This document shows, piece by piece, positions 1 to 10,298 of a DNA stretch of 64,000 bases (its first letter is position 1; every line of letters begins with the position of its first letter). The notes under the pieces were generated by a model that was given only the letters and a program-made list of their open reading frames with translations, searched no databases and was not told the DNA's origin. This DNA is from Monosporascus cannonballus (lineage: Eukaryota > Ascomycota > Sordariomycetes > Xylariales): positions 124,001-188,000 of the forward strand of contig QJNS01000023.1 of assembly GCA_004154925.1 (NCBI GenBank), written 5' to 3'. Position numbers and translations under genes: made by a program.

Positions 1-3000
1 TGACGGGATCTTTAAACACAGCGTCATGGTTTTTGAAACTTTGAGCCAATGGTGAATCGATGGGGTCTGCGCAGCCCCGTCCGCCGTCCACCAAGGTTTG
101 TATCAAAGCTGGATCAATCCCTAGTTATATCGATGATATCCGAATATGCAACAACCGAGTTACGGTTCTAAGGACCGACATTGTGGTGACCTCTTTAAGC
201 TTCACCCCAGCTATGCTCCGCTATCAAGCTGCAGTGCGGACCAGGGTGACGATGGCGCAATATCTCAAACCGGTGCTACGGGAGATATATTACCTAAGTA
301 TGGGTCTCACCATAAAAACTCTATCCTGCGATTCCCACATTGGGACGACAAAACTCACCGAGATAGGCGCATTGTCAACACTTAGTTAGCATGGTGATAC
401 ATACTCCGGGTGGATCGCGTCCAGCCAGTGTTGCATATCCGCAGTAGCATTAAGTTGTGGAACCGAATGTAAGCTTGGATTACCTAGGTAGGTATCAGAA
501 CCAGAAATTACTACCGAGGTAGCTTGCGCAATATATGTGTTCCTCATATTCAAGAGGAGATCGTCAAGCCAGAAGCGGTCAGGTGTCATTGAGACCGGCG
601 AGGCTACAACACAACACACGGAATGGTGCCATGAAGTTGTAGTATCGGTGCCTGCGTAATTGAAGCGCTCTTCGACGCTATCTACCCTATATTGGATGTT
701 CCTGTACCGCCAGACCAGGTACTCCGCACGTCTTGGCGGCTCGAGCAAGAGGACAGATCCCGTGCAGCAGCGGCTTTCGGCATTGATTGGAGGCGTGATG
801 AGGAAAGGAGCTCAGGCCTAGACCAGTCTCCCTATGTGGTGGTTGTAGACGAGTTATACACCAGAGTCGAGAGCGGCAATCTCCAATTTCTCCAATTCTG
901 GTCCTGATAGACCCCTCAATTCTTTGTTGGGGCAAGGAACTAGACCAAATATGTGTTGAACGTCAAAGTTATTGACTGGACTAAACAGGCCTATAGGACC
1001 TGCACACCACGGCACGTCAGAATGAGGAAGAGGAGAGACACTTAGGCACTCAGAATAGGACGGTGCTTGGCCGGAAACGGGGTGGGTTCACCGTCAAGAC
1101 AATGAATTACATAGTCACAGTACAGACCGACCTGATCTGTGAGAGAGGGTTGATCAGTGTCCGCGTCGAGGAAAGCGGGCAAGCCCTCCGTGTGACGTGA
1201 TTAGAACAAGCGCCGCTGCCGATGTAGGTGATGATAAGATGTCTCCGGGGAATATTTCTTGTCTCCCATTTCTCTTCGTATGAGCGGGACTGCACGGGAT
1301 GCATAGTGCATATGCGTCAAGCGCTTCGATCTTGCCGTCCGTAACATTGATAAACACGGTCGAAAGGCCCGGGACGATTGGCAGAACTGCGGAGCGGAGC
1401 CAGTAAGTGGAACTATCGATGAGGGATGTTGCATACAAAAACCTAGCTCTGCAAGAGACTGGGCGTGGCTGAAGAATTTGGATAGCGAATAATTGGAGCA
1501 TCCCATGTCGGACAATGTTAGATAACGACCATCTTCTCTAGTGTCCCTAAACATTCACTTGGGACCACATGGGAGCATATTTAGTAACCACTAGACTCCC
1601 TTTAGGAGGCAGAGAGCCAGCGCCTGGTAGATCGGGGGCATGGCTTATCGCTGCAATCTTAATAGCAGTAGCGAAGCCGGTGGTCCTTCGGCCATACATA
1701 CATGGAACTCCGTTGATGGTTGAGTGGAGGCCCGTACGAAAGATAGGGATGTTTCAGCAACCAACTTCTTCAAGGGCTCCTGGCAGGGCAATGCTAGGTA
1801 CACAGGCTGTCAGACTGGAACCCGTTGACTGCCACGTTCGAATGTGCCTAGGTTAGCGGACAAGGGAAGATGTTAGCGGATTCCGCGATCCCTGGTTGCC
1901 ATGTGCAGTGCCCTCCACACAACTGGGAGAACGGTAAGTCCAAAGACACCTTCCGAGCGCCGGTGGTCCGAGCTTGTACTGTAATCTCCCTGTCTTTTTT
2001 TTTTTCCCCTTGGAACATGCTTGCTTCAAATCACATGTGCCTTTCTTTTTCTCTGTTTCTCTTTCTTATCAGGGCTTCTTAAAGCCGGGGTGAGTCCATT
2101 CCAATGTTGCCCGACTAACCGTTGCTTATTCCAGTATGCACGAAGGCTTCTTCTTATCACGATTGCGTTCAACCTGCCAAAGCATAAGAAACTCTGTCTC
2201 CGGCTGCTAATCTCCGGCGTACTACGGGAATATCCCGAACAGCATCATCCTATACCTGCAAATCCGATATAACCGTCTTTTCCATATCCACCCAGCGGCC
2301 TAGCTGGGGTTTAGAAAATTGTAATAGAGACAGGCACTCGAATGAGTATAGAGATACGGCTTATTGTCCGGAAAATCCACGCATAGCAGGAACCACCTAG
2401 AGTTTACCCATAGTAGAGCCTCAGGTATAGCAGGTGCGCTGCGAAACTGTCTCTCCGCATCCTAGTTGGCCTCTTGTCAAGTCCGGTCGACCTTGTTGAG
2501 AGCAGAGCCAGACTACTTTCTCGGCGGGGCTCGTCAATCTAGTAACCTCCGCCATGAGAAGAGCACCACTACTGGTTCCCATTGCATCTCAACCCATGGG
2601 TGGAGAGAGGGCTTTCGGCTAAGAGAAACCATGTACCTGAGAGCCGAGCCGCAGCCATGTATTGTACTGGTACTTTAGGGCCCAGTCTAACTGACTCGAA
2701 AATAGCTGACCATCCTGATACTGGATCATATAATATTGAAAGGACCACGGTATAGAGCTGAGGGAGACTGACACCTTCTCAGCCGCGAAACCGAGGCAGG
2801 CATATTAGCTACATCTGTCTCACCCGAGAAATAAGGTTCTGGTGTCAGACGACGGTGACAGAAAGGGATGTACAAAACAGCTACAACGGTGAGACATCCT
2901 TTTACCCTCGACAAGACCCATTGAGATGCTAGGGTCTGACTACATATCGATATATGTATGGATGGCCCGGGGCAAGCACTGTTGCATCGCCGCTAGGCAC

Positions 3001-3614
3001 GTGCAGGCGAGGTCCCGAGATTACCATGCCTTTGAAGAATCCTCTCCAGCAAATCCAAGATAGACCGTTGATATGACTGGGTCTGCTAAGCTAAACCCCG
3101 TCTCGCCTTGCAAGCTTGGGAGTCCTTGGTTCAGCGCCCAGATCTCGGACCTACCCTTGCTCGGGCACTGATAGTTGCTGACTGACGTTTTAACGAACAC
3201 TGGAGCACACGATGGCAAGATGGCATCCATTCCGTTTCGTATCCCGATACATAAGGGTGTGGCGGGTTCACCAATCCTCAGGGGTCCCGACTATTCTCTC
3301 GTCGCTTCATGGAACCTGATTCCGTGCTCGTCGTCCTTATATTCGAAAAAATTTAGCCGTGGGCTTCGAGACACGTCATCTCGATTGTGAGCACTTTGGA
3401 CGAACTATTTATCTGACTCTGCCACATCGTCCCTCGAGGGCGTCTAGTCATTCTTGAGCTTCTCAGATTCCTTGTGGTGTTTCACAAGGGGTGCCATTTA
3501 TACTCTGCGCCTCTGCATTCTTGGCCTTAGTCCACATCGAGTCATCGGATCTCCCGTTAGTCTCGTGTGCTCGCCTTACATCCCACTCATCCCACGCCGT
3601 TGTCGTCATTCCCC
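1..3614. other. Gene-poor left end
   Basis: No gene model could be supported here. Open frames are short and overlap on both strands. The only protein-like stretch is the fragment at 386-748 (-), listed separately. A T-rich run lies near 1995-2010. The last 200 bases before the polyol dehydrogenase start are pyrimidine-rich, as is common in fungal promoters. No transposon ends or tRNA were recognised. Confidence 0.5.
386..748 (-). pseudogene. Possible protein-gene fragment, unknown family
   Basis: A 120-codon frame whose composition looks more protein-like than its surroundings, with motifs such as RAEYLVWRY, RVDSVEERFNYAGTDTTTSW and MQHWLDAIHPEY. The first codon of the frame is TTG, not ATG. 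The frame stays open further 5' for about 30 codons until a stop near 805, with no convincing start. Other short frames on the same strand between 1100 and 1550 could be degraded upstream parts, but I could not join them with credible splice sites. I do not recognise the family. It may be a relic, the last exon of an intron-rich gene, or chance. Confidence 0.25.
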
Positions 3615-5083
3615 ATGGCGCCCTCCGCAATGCCAGACATTGCGCCAATGCACCTACCCGTATCAGCGAAGGGTTCTACGATTAGTGCCTCGGTCCTGCA
3701 TGGACCGCGCGATCTGCGATTGGTGAGTCTAACAATAAGTAAGCCATGCCGGCTTACGGTTACACCAGATCGGGTCGGGGGGCCTCGCTTGAGGCCTCGC
3801 CAATCTGCTTGGGAGAATTAAACTAATAACCCTAATCTCAACGCAGGAAGCCAGAGTGATCGAGGACCCCGCCGTTGGCGAGCTGCAGATTGCCGTTAAG
3901 TCCACGGGCATTTGCGGCTCGGATGTCTCTTACTACAAGAAGTTCGCAAACGGAGACCTCTGTGCTTGCGCACCCCTGTCCCTCGGCCACGAGTCGTCGG
4001 GCGTGGTCGTAGCCATTGGCCCCCAGGTGAGCGGGTTCCAGGTGGGAGATCGCGTGGCCTTGGAAGTAGGCATTCCATGTAGCCAATGTACCACCTGCAG
4101 GAAAGGCAGATACAATCTCTGCAAAAAGATGAGATTCAGGAGTAGTGCAAAGAGCGTACCTCACTTCCAGGGCACCCTCCAAGAAAGAATAAATCATCCG
4201 GCGGTCTGGTGTTATAAGTTCGTCCCTCCGATTGCTACGGCGGTTTGCTTGTGGCTAAGCTGATATTGTGTTCAGGTTGCCAGACCACATTTCCTTCGAC
4301 GCTGCAGCTCTCCTTGAGCCTCTATCGGTTGCCATCCATGCGGTGAACCGCGCAAGCCCGACGCCGGGCTCTACCGCCCTCGTCATCGGTGCCGGGACGG
4401 TTGGCTTGTTGACTGCTGCTATGGCGCGCCAGTCTGGCTGCACTACAGTAACCATCACTGATATAGATGCTGGCCGGGTGGACTATGCCCTGAAAAAAGG
4501 TTTCGCGACCCATGGCTACGTTGTCCCTCACCCGTTACACCCCTCCTCGAGCGGTTCCTCCATCTTCACCAACTCGGGCACCTCGACTCCTCTAGACTCC
4601 GGCGTCGTGACGCCGTCAAGCATTTTCTCGAATTCGATCCACGATCAGCTGGAAGGTGCCAAGGCCCTTGCGGCCGATATCCTCTCCCTGACGAAACCGC
4701 CGCCAATCTTGCAGAGCGAGGATGAGGACGACGGGGTCGATGTGGCCTTTGAGTGCACCGGCAAAGAAGTCTGCATGCACACAAGTCTCTATGCCGCGCG
4801 GCCCGGTGGCAAGGTCATCATGGTCGGCATGGGGACCCCTATTCAGACCCTACCGATGTCTGTGGCACACCTGAGGGAGGTCGATATACTCGGTATTTTC
4901 CGCTACGCCAACACCTACTCGACGGGCATCAGGCTGCTATGCGGTGGAAGCCTACCGAGCTTAGACGACATGGTAACTCATCGATTCAAGGGGCTCGGAG
5001 CTGCGAAGCGCGCCTTCGAGCTTGCCGGCAGGACAGTCGACGACGACGGCAATCTCGTGCTGAAAGTTGTCATCGAAGCTTAG
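3615..5083 (+). CDS. Zinc-dependent polyol dehydrogenase (sorbitol/xylitol/L-arabinitol dehydrogenase family)
   Basis: Medium-chain alcohol dehydrogenase, predicted to oxidise a sugar alcohol to a ketose with NAD+. Exons are 3615-3722, 3847-4217 and 4276-5083 (introns 124 and 58 nt), giving 428 aa. The junctions read HGPRDLRL/EARVIEDP and WCYK/LPDHISF, matching family continuity. Visible motifs are the catalytic zinc ligands in GICGSDV, GHE and LLEPLSVA, a four-Cys structural zinc lobe (CSQCTTCRKGRYNLC), the Rossmann motif GAGTVGLL, and an acidic residue in TDIDAGRV that suggests NAD+ rather than NADP+. It is longer than the usual ~350-380 aa because of a Ser/Thr/Pro-rich insertion of roughly 60 residues after the second Rossmann strand. 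The true substrate cannot be told from sequence. It stands alone and converges on csn6. Confidence 0.93.
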
Positions 5084-5983
5084 CTGTTTCCCGAAGCGCC
5101 GCGTTACACTTACGAAACGCTAGAACCCGGTCCACGAATCCGGCTGATTCAGAATTAATTCACTATATACGATACGATCACTCGGGATTTACCTCCCTTG
5201 TATTGAGCTAAGGCGATAGAACCGGGACGACTTCAGCTCTAGACGGCGAACTCTTTGAATCAGGATGTTTCGGGAGGTTATGCGTGCTTACAGAACTGGC
5301 TTGAGCTTTCAGGAAACGCGAAAGGTGAGAGCAATCAAGCGAAGTGTTGTGGAGGGGAGAACTAATTCCTCTGGTGCTGGCCTGCTGGCTTGACCCCTGG
5401 GTTTTCCTAAATACTTGAGCTACCCATTCGTTAGCTTTCCTGGTCGGGTCTCCTTGCTCTCGTTTATTCTTGTTTGGGTTTTCAGAAGGGAAGGAAGCAA
5501 TGGATTAGACGGGGTACAACTACGGCTCGCAAAGTTAGATATGGAAGGCCAGATCAGATACCTTATTCCTTATTTTTCATACGCTTTTGTTTTACCCACT
5601 AAGTAACAGACGTGCCTGATCACGTAGGTTTCAATTGTTGTGTTGCAGCGTCTATCATATTGTTCTTGGTAGAACTCCATCAACCCTAAGCCAGGGTAAC
5701 ATCTTTTAACTGCAGACAAACGCCTCCTTCGCCATGCAAATGCCAGATGACGTGCAAAGTCCTACTACCTTGCAAGTAGGAACAAAATTCTCGCTGCAAC
5801 AAGAAGAGACCTCAACCGAGCCGAAATACTGGTCGGTCGAAAAAAAACATGCTGCAGAAGATTTAGGTTCATGTCCATATGGCAGGAGTGAATCCACCAT
5901 CAAGAACCTGTGCCTGCCCTAAGGCATACGATCATGCTCCCCATTGAATCAGAGCTTTAGCTGCCAGAGCTGGATCGTAGTCT
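5084..5983. other. Intergenic, convergent 3' ends
   Basis: Space between the stop codons of the polyol dehydrogenase (+) and csn6 (-), so it should hold both 3' untranslated regions. Short frames such as 5734-5922 show no family resemblance. Nothing else was seen. Confidence 0.6.
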
Positions 5984-7257
5984 TCAGATATTCAGATCTC
6001 CGGCACCCGGCATAAAGGCACCTCGGTCCCCAGCCATCGCACTGTCCACTACTTTCCTGTTGTGGTTCTTTGCTCCATCCACAACCTCGAATTTCTTTCC
6101 GACACCCCTGACCTCGGTCATACTTTGCATGACGTCATTCAGCAGCCCCATCAGGTGGACGTCGTTGGCTTCACTGAGCATCTCTTGCTCAAAAGCTTCC
6201 GTATTGGATGGTACAATAAGTGATAACCTGTTGACAAGTGCTAGGATGGAGCGGAGTATGGTATGCGACGGAATCGTGTGTGGGCTACCAGAAGCGTTGC
6301 TTTCTGCTCCTGGCGGATTGCTCGTTGTTAGGTAGGATGGGGGAAGTCGCTCGAGGTATGTCGTCAGAAGGTTGATGCGGGACTGTAGCATTTTCACCGC
6401 ATTCAGCTTAGCAGTGAGTGCGGCGATCATCTCTTCGTCATCTCTTGACAGAACATATTCGTCCGCCTCCACTTCCTCTTCCACTTTGCGTTCGGGCTGT
6501 TTCCCCTTTGCGTCTTCGCTCGGCTGCTTCTGCTCCCTTGGCTCAACGACCGTTGCGGTGCCTGCTCCTCGTGCGATGAAATCCATGCTAATCATTTCAG
6601 CCTCTCCGGTCTCAACCGAATAGGGAAGCTCTCTGAATTTCAGCTTTAGCGGCGGCTCTCCATCCCGCATTTCCTTATCCTCTCCTTGGTCCAACTTCGG
6701 TTCATCCACTTCATAGTTTGATTCATAGATGGTCAATGGCAGCTTGCTTCCGATCGAGTGATCAACTGCTTCTTCAGGATGGAAGGCCAGTAGTAGGGAA
6801 GACTCATTGTGCTCTGCGAGTAGGTAGTTGTGAATGGGGAGGACAAACGGGGTGGGACCGCTCCTGGGCAGAACTGTGTACCAGCCAACGAGGTCGAGCT
6901 GTGGGGATTTGTGGATTTGCCTCACTATAAAATCGTGGTTAGAGACTACAGCAAAGAAATCGAGCCAGGTATATACTGACTCTGATCTAATCGCTGTGTG
7001 AACCAGTCGGCATTGAGTATGACTTCCTCATCTCTCGCTAGAGTAGCACACTCAAAGGCATGCTCTATAGTAATTTCCCGGCCATTTTGTTGTCCTATCA
7101 AAGCACCTACAATGGGGCCCGTCTGTTCTCTCAGAGCGTGTCTCGTGATATAGTCCGATATGGTGAGGAGGACGAGGGGGTGAAGTACTGCCTGTAGACC
7201 AGAGTCGGATGCCTTCTGTGAAGATATCAGCGGATTTGTGTCTGCTGACATCTCCAT
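5984..7257 (-). CDS. csn6: COP9 signalosome subunit 6 (MPN domain)
   Basis: Non-catalytic MPN subunit of the COP9 signalosome, the nuclear complex that removes NEDD8 from cullins. Exons on the minus strand are 7257-6981 and 6924-5984 with one 56-nt intron, giving 405 aa. The junction reads [22 protein letters not shown]. The MPN domain spans about residues 20-155, with [30 protein letters not shown] and [13 protein letters not shown]. The JAMM zinc motif (HxHx7SxxD) is absent, as expected for CSN6 rather than CSN5. A Glu/Lys-rich insertion lies near residues 235-280, followed by the C-terminal helical segment ([19 protein letters not shown]). The intron donor is GTCAGT, a less common fungal form. 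The other MPN- protein, eIF3f/Rpn8, fits less well. Confidence 0.92.
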
Positions 7258-8579
7258 GATCGCTATCTTTGTCAGTGATTCCTTGATATGTGGAAGAATG
7301 AGGGGCGAAATTCTGGAAAACAGTTATTTATTCGCTGTTTGTTCCACGGTGGTCAGAGACAGGCAGGCGGGTAGATAGATACTTGGTACTTATATTGGTT
7401 GTTGGTACGCATTGCAAGTCTGCAGACCTTATCCATTACTTGATAAGCTTCGATTTACCTCGATTGTCAAAAGCTGCCCCGCGGTGGCGGTGCAAGCTAG
7501 CTAAAGTTAAGCCTGGCCTGGTGGGGTTACCTAGCTCGGAGGGAGTAGAGAAAAGTTCCGGGGGAGTAGAACGAACGTGGCGCAGCAGCAAGCTCGGAGG
7601 GAGTAGAAAACGCCAAGCTTATTTTCTAAAAATTAATCCGATACGTCGCAATTGCTTAGCAAATGCGGTTAAGAATTTTTTTGCTATTAACTATGGAGCA
7701 ATTGCGTAACAAATGCTTTTATTAGACATTATAATTTTTCCGACGCTTGGGCCGTCTAATTTTAATAAAGATGTGGCTGAGCTCCCCCGGAGCTTTTCTC
7801 TACTCCCTCCGAGCTAGAACCCGGCCTGGTGGGGAGCGGCTAGTAATGTGGAGTGGGTAAGCATAATGTGGCTTTGCCTATTACTGAATAGGAGGTTGGA
7901 CCATGGCTAAATCAATATCACTCTTCCACACGACCTTGCAGGCTCACTATAGCTGAGTCTACGGGAAACATTTTTGCCCGAATATCAGATATTCCCTGCC
8001 CTCTAATGGCTTCCCCGTCTTTCCTTCTCCTGACATTGCTATATGATCGCTACCCGCTTTTAGCGCAGACAGCGATGAGCTTTTTCCCTCGTGGAGAAGC
8101 CCATGCACCTTAATCAACAATATCAGAATTAGGTATTTGGTGGGAATACTGCACCTTCTCCATGTTGCGACATGCATTATGGACTCTCGTGAAAGCTTGT
8201 GCAAACGGACCTAAGCCCCAAGCCCTTACTTAACATTACTTTAAGGAGTTGGACTGACAATGACTATTTCACCAACTTGGATAGAAATTGCCCTGTTCTC
8301 TCTTTCTTGACCAGTTACGGAGAGACAACCATGTGTAGCTGAAAGACACTTCATAGAACCTTTTGCAGAGCAAGCATGTGATGCCTTTGGAACTTTGAGC
8401 TTCCCTAAGTCTTGGTTATTGTACATTCTTCCCATTTTCACCACAGATGGCCTTCTGTCTTGTACAAATACTGATGGCTCTACATTTCTTGCCTCAACTC
8501 CCTCAAAATGGTATGAATACCCAAGCCTATGATGTAGTAGATGTTCCTCGCATTATAGCATCTACCACTTCCTAGCACA
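7258..8579. promoter_or_regulatory. Divergent upstream region of csn6 and the 572-aa gene
   Basis: About 1.3 kb between two divergently transcribed starts. It holds the MITE at 7532-7816. The rest (7817-8579) has no coding signal. The final 100 bases before 8580 are CT/AT-mixed and probably leader sequence. No recognisable binding site could be assigned. Confidence 0.5.
7532..7816. mobile_element. MITE with 33-bp terminal inverted repeats and TA duplication (Tc1/mariner-like)
   Basis: The element body is 7534-7814 (281 bp). The left end 7534-7566 and right end 7782-7814 are inverted copies that differ at one base (start GCTCGGAGGGAGTAGAG). Each end is flanked by TA (7532-7533 and 7815-7816), the target duplication typical of Tc1/mariner-type elements. 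The centre is AT-rich and non-coding. A second, direct copy of the first 18 bases of the end lies at 7592-7609, and a 19-bp internal direct repeat with two mismatches lies at 7648-7666 and 7698-7716. No transposase is encoded, so movement would need an enzyme supplied elsewhere. Outside the element a 12-bp direct repeat (GGCCTGGTGGGG) occurs at 7515-7526 and 7823-7834. Confidence 0.88.
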
Positions 8580-10298
8580 ATGTCAGCAGCTCACAACTTT
8601 CAAGGCAGCTGTGAAATGCAGAATCCTGACATTGCTCAGGGCAAAGTTGGTGAGCTTCCCTCCACATGTACGGCCCCTAGTGCGACCGTTATTCCTTCGA
8701 AGAGGTTGGATGATGATGTTCAATTCCTCTCTTCGAAACCAGTCAAGAGGCGCAAGATCAGCGAGCAGAAACCTGGGCCTACGTGCCAACCACAGTTTGC
8801 TGTATCCACAACACCAGCGCCTCTTGCAATCCCTGCCCCGGCTCCTGCTCCTGTTCCTGTCCCAGCAGTACCATTTCCAACCCCGACGACTACGCAAGCG
8901 GTCAATGGCCCCAGAGAAGGAGCCCATGCATCAGAGAGGCGACTAAGCACCGGAATGGTAGGGTTACCCTCAGATATGCATGCTGTCGAGCTCACTTACG
9001 GGATACGAGGCGTATCACTTCCAGTTTTAGAAAACTTCGTGCTTAATCAACCGCCACGAGGCCCGAGGCCCATGAGCCCTCCGGAGCTCTCCCCAAAGAC
9101 ACTGCCACAGACGATCTCTCCTGCCATGTTGAGTATCCATACTCAAAATACGCCAGGAGAATACGGCCTGCAGGAGACACCTCATCAGGAAATAGAATCA
9201 TGTGGGACGAGCGAGGACATAGTTGAGTCAACGACACCTCCTCAAGAGTCACAAAACTTAGAACCGGCGACCAAACAACTCCATGTACTAAACATGCCAA
9301 TCAATCAGCCAGCTCCTTCTGTGGTATCGAGTGGGGTTCTCAAGCAGTCAGATGCCAAATTATCATCTATGCCACCTCCTCCTGTGCCGCGATCCGAACA
9401 GTCTCATGCAACTGGTTCAATGCAGACGTGCCCTATCTCTGCTGAGAAATTCACAGACAAAACTAAAAAAATCGGCACGCATCACAGGAACTCAAAGCAG
9501 CCATGCCAGATCTGCGCTAGGATGAGACAGCAAGCTAATCTCGCTAGAACACAAGGCATCCCCACGATGCCTCAGAACGTGCCACATCCCCAGCTCATCC
9601 CACAGGTGCCATGCCACCAACCGTATGGGCAGCATCTCCAGCCTCCCATGATGGCCGTGACCCCCAACGGTATGCATTCATTTGCTCCAAGTTTTCCGAT
9701 GATGATGCCAATTCAAGGGAACAGCTTTCGTAATTTTGCCACTCACATGCCCTTCCCTCCCCCTCAACCCACTCAGCAACCCCCACGCACACACAGCCCG
9801 CAAGACACGGGGAAGCTAGTACCGGACAGCTCAGCCCAAGCTACCGAGACAAAGGCACAAGAGCGCAGGAGCCCGGCACCCGCGCCCGCGGCCAACGCCT
9901 CCAACTCCCTGAAGCCGCCGGCCTCACTGATCCAGCCCACCTACCGGAAGCGATCGCCGAACCTCATCGTGGACGTGGCGGAGACGTGCCAGGAGAAGTT
10001 CCCCTTCGAGGAGGTGGCGCAGCGGCACAACGCGCCCGTGGAGAAGGTCTTCGACGTCTTCGCGGCCATCATACAGGTCCCGCTCCTGCGCTGCCCGACC
10101 GACAGGCGCAGGCCCGGGAGGCTGGCCACGTCGCGCATCAGGGAGTACACGAGGGCGAAGAGGGATATCCAGGAGCTCAGGGGCGGTGCGAGGGATAGGG
10201 GCAAGGAGGAGGCGGCAGCCGTCGTAACTCCGCTCGATATCGCGCACCGCATGGGTACGGTGGCGTTTCCCGAGGGTTTCACTTTTGGTAACGGATAG
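8580..10298 (+). CDS. Proline-rich protein of unknown function
   Basis: Single-exon frame of 572 aa; ATG in the context CACAATGTC. I do not recognise a named family. Residues 1-290 are low-complexity and Pro/Ala/Ser-rich, with a likely nuclear localisation stretch (KPVKRRKISEQK) near residue 55. A CxxC motif (QPCQICARMRQQANLARTQG) sits near residues 307-327, followed by a Pro/Met/Gln-rich middle. The C-terminal ~110 residues look folded: NLIVDVAETCQEKFPFEEV, then a segment resembling a small helical or helix-turn-helix unit (QRHNAPVEKVFDVFAAIIQ) and a basic helix (RIREYTRAKRDIQEL). A nuclear or regulatory role is inference only. A possible AATAAA poly(A) signal occurs at 10856-10861. Confidence 0.75.
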   Translation: MSAAHNFQGSCEMQNPDIAQGKVGELPSTCTAPSATVIPSKRLDDDVQFLSSKPVKRRKISEQKPGPTCQPQFAVSTTPAPLAIPAPAPAPVPVPAVPFPTPTTTQAVNGPREGAHASERRLSTGMVGLPSDMHAVELTYGIRGVSLPVLENFVLNQPPRGPRPMSPPELSPKTLPQTISPAMLSIHTQNTPGEYGLQETPHQEIESCGTSEDIVESTTPPQESQNLEPATKQLHVLNMPINQPAPSVVSSGVLKQSDAKLSSMPPPPVPRSEQSHATGSMQTCPISAEKFTDKTKKIGTHHRNSKQPCQICARMRQQANLARTQGIPTMPQNVPHPQLIPQVPCHQPYGQHLQPPMMAVTPNGMHSFAPSFPMMMPIQGNSFRNFATHMPFPPPQPTQQPPRTHSPQDTGKLVPDSSAQATETKAQERRSPAPAPAANASNSLKPPASLIQPTYRKRSPNLIVDVAETCQEKFPFEEVAQRHNAPVEKVFDVFAAIIQVPLLRCPTDRRRPGRLATSRIREYTRAKRDIQELRGGARDRGKEEAAAVVTPLDIAHRMGTVAFPEGFTFGNG

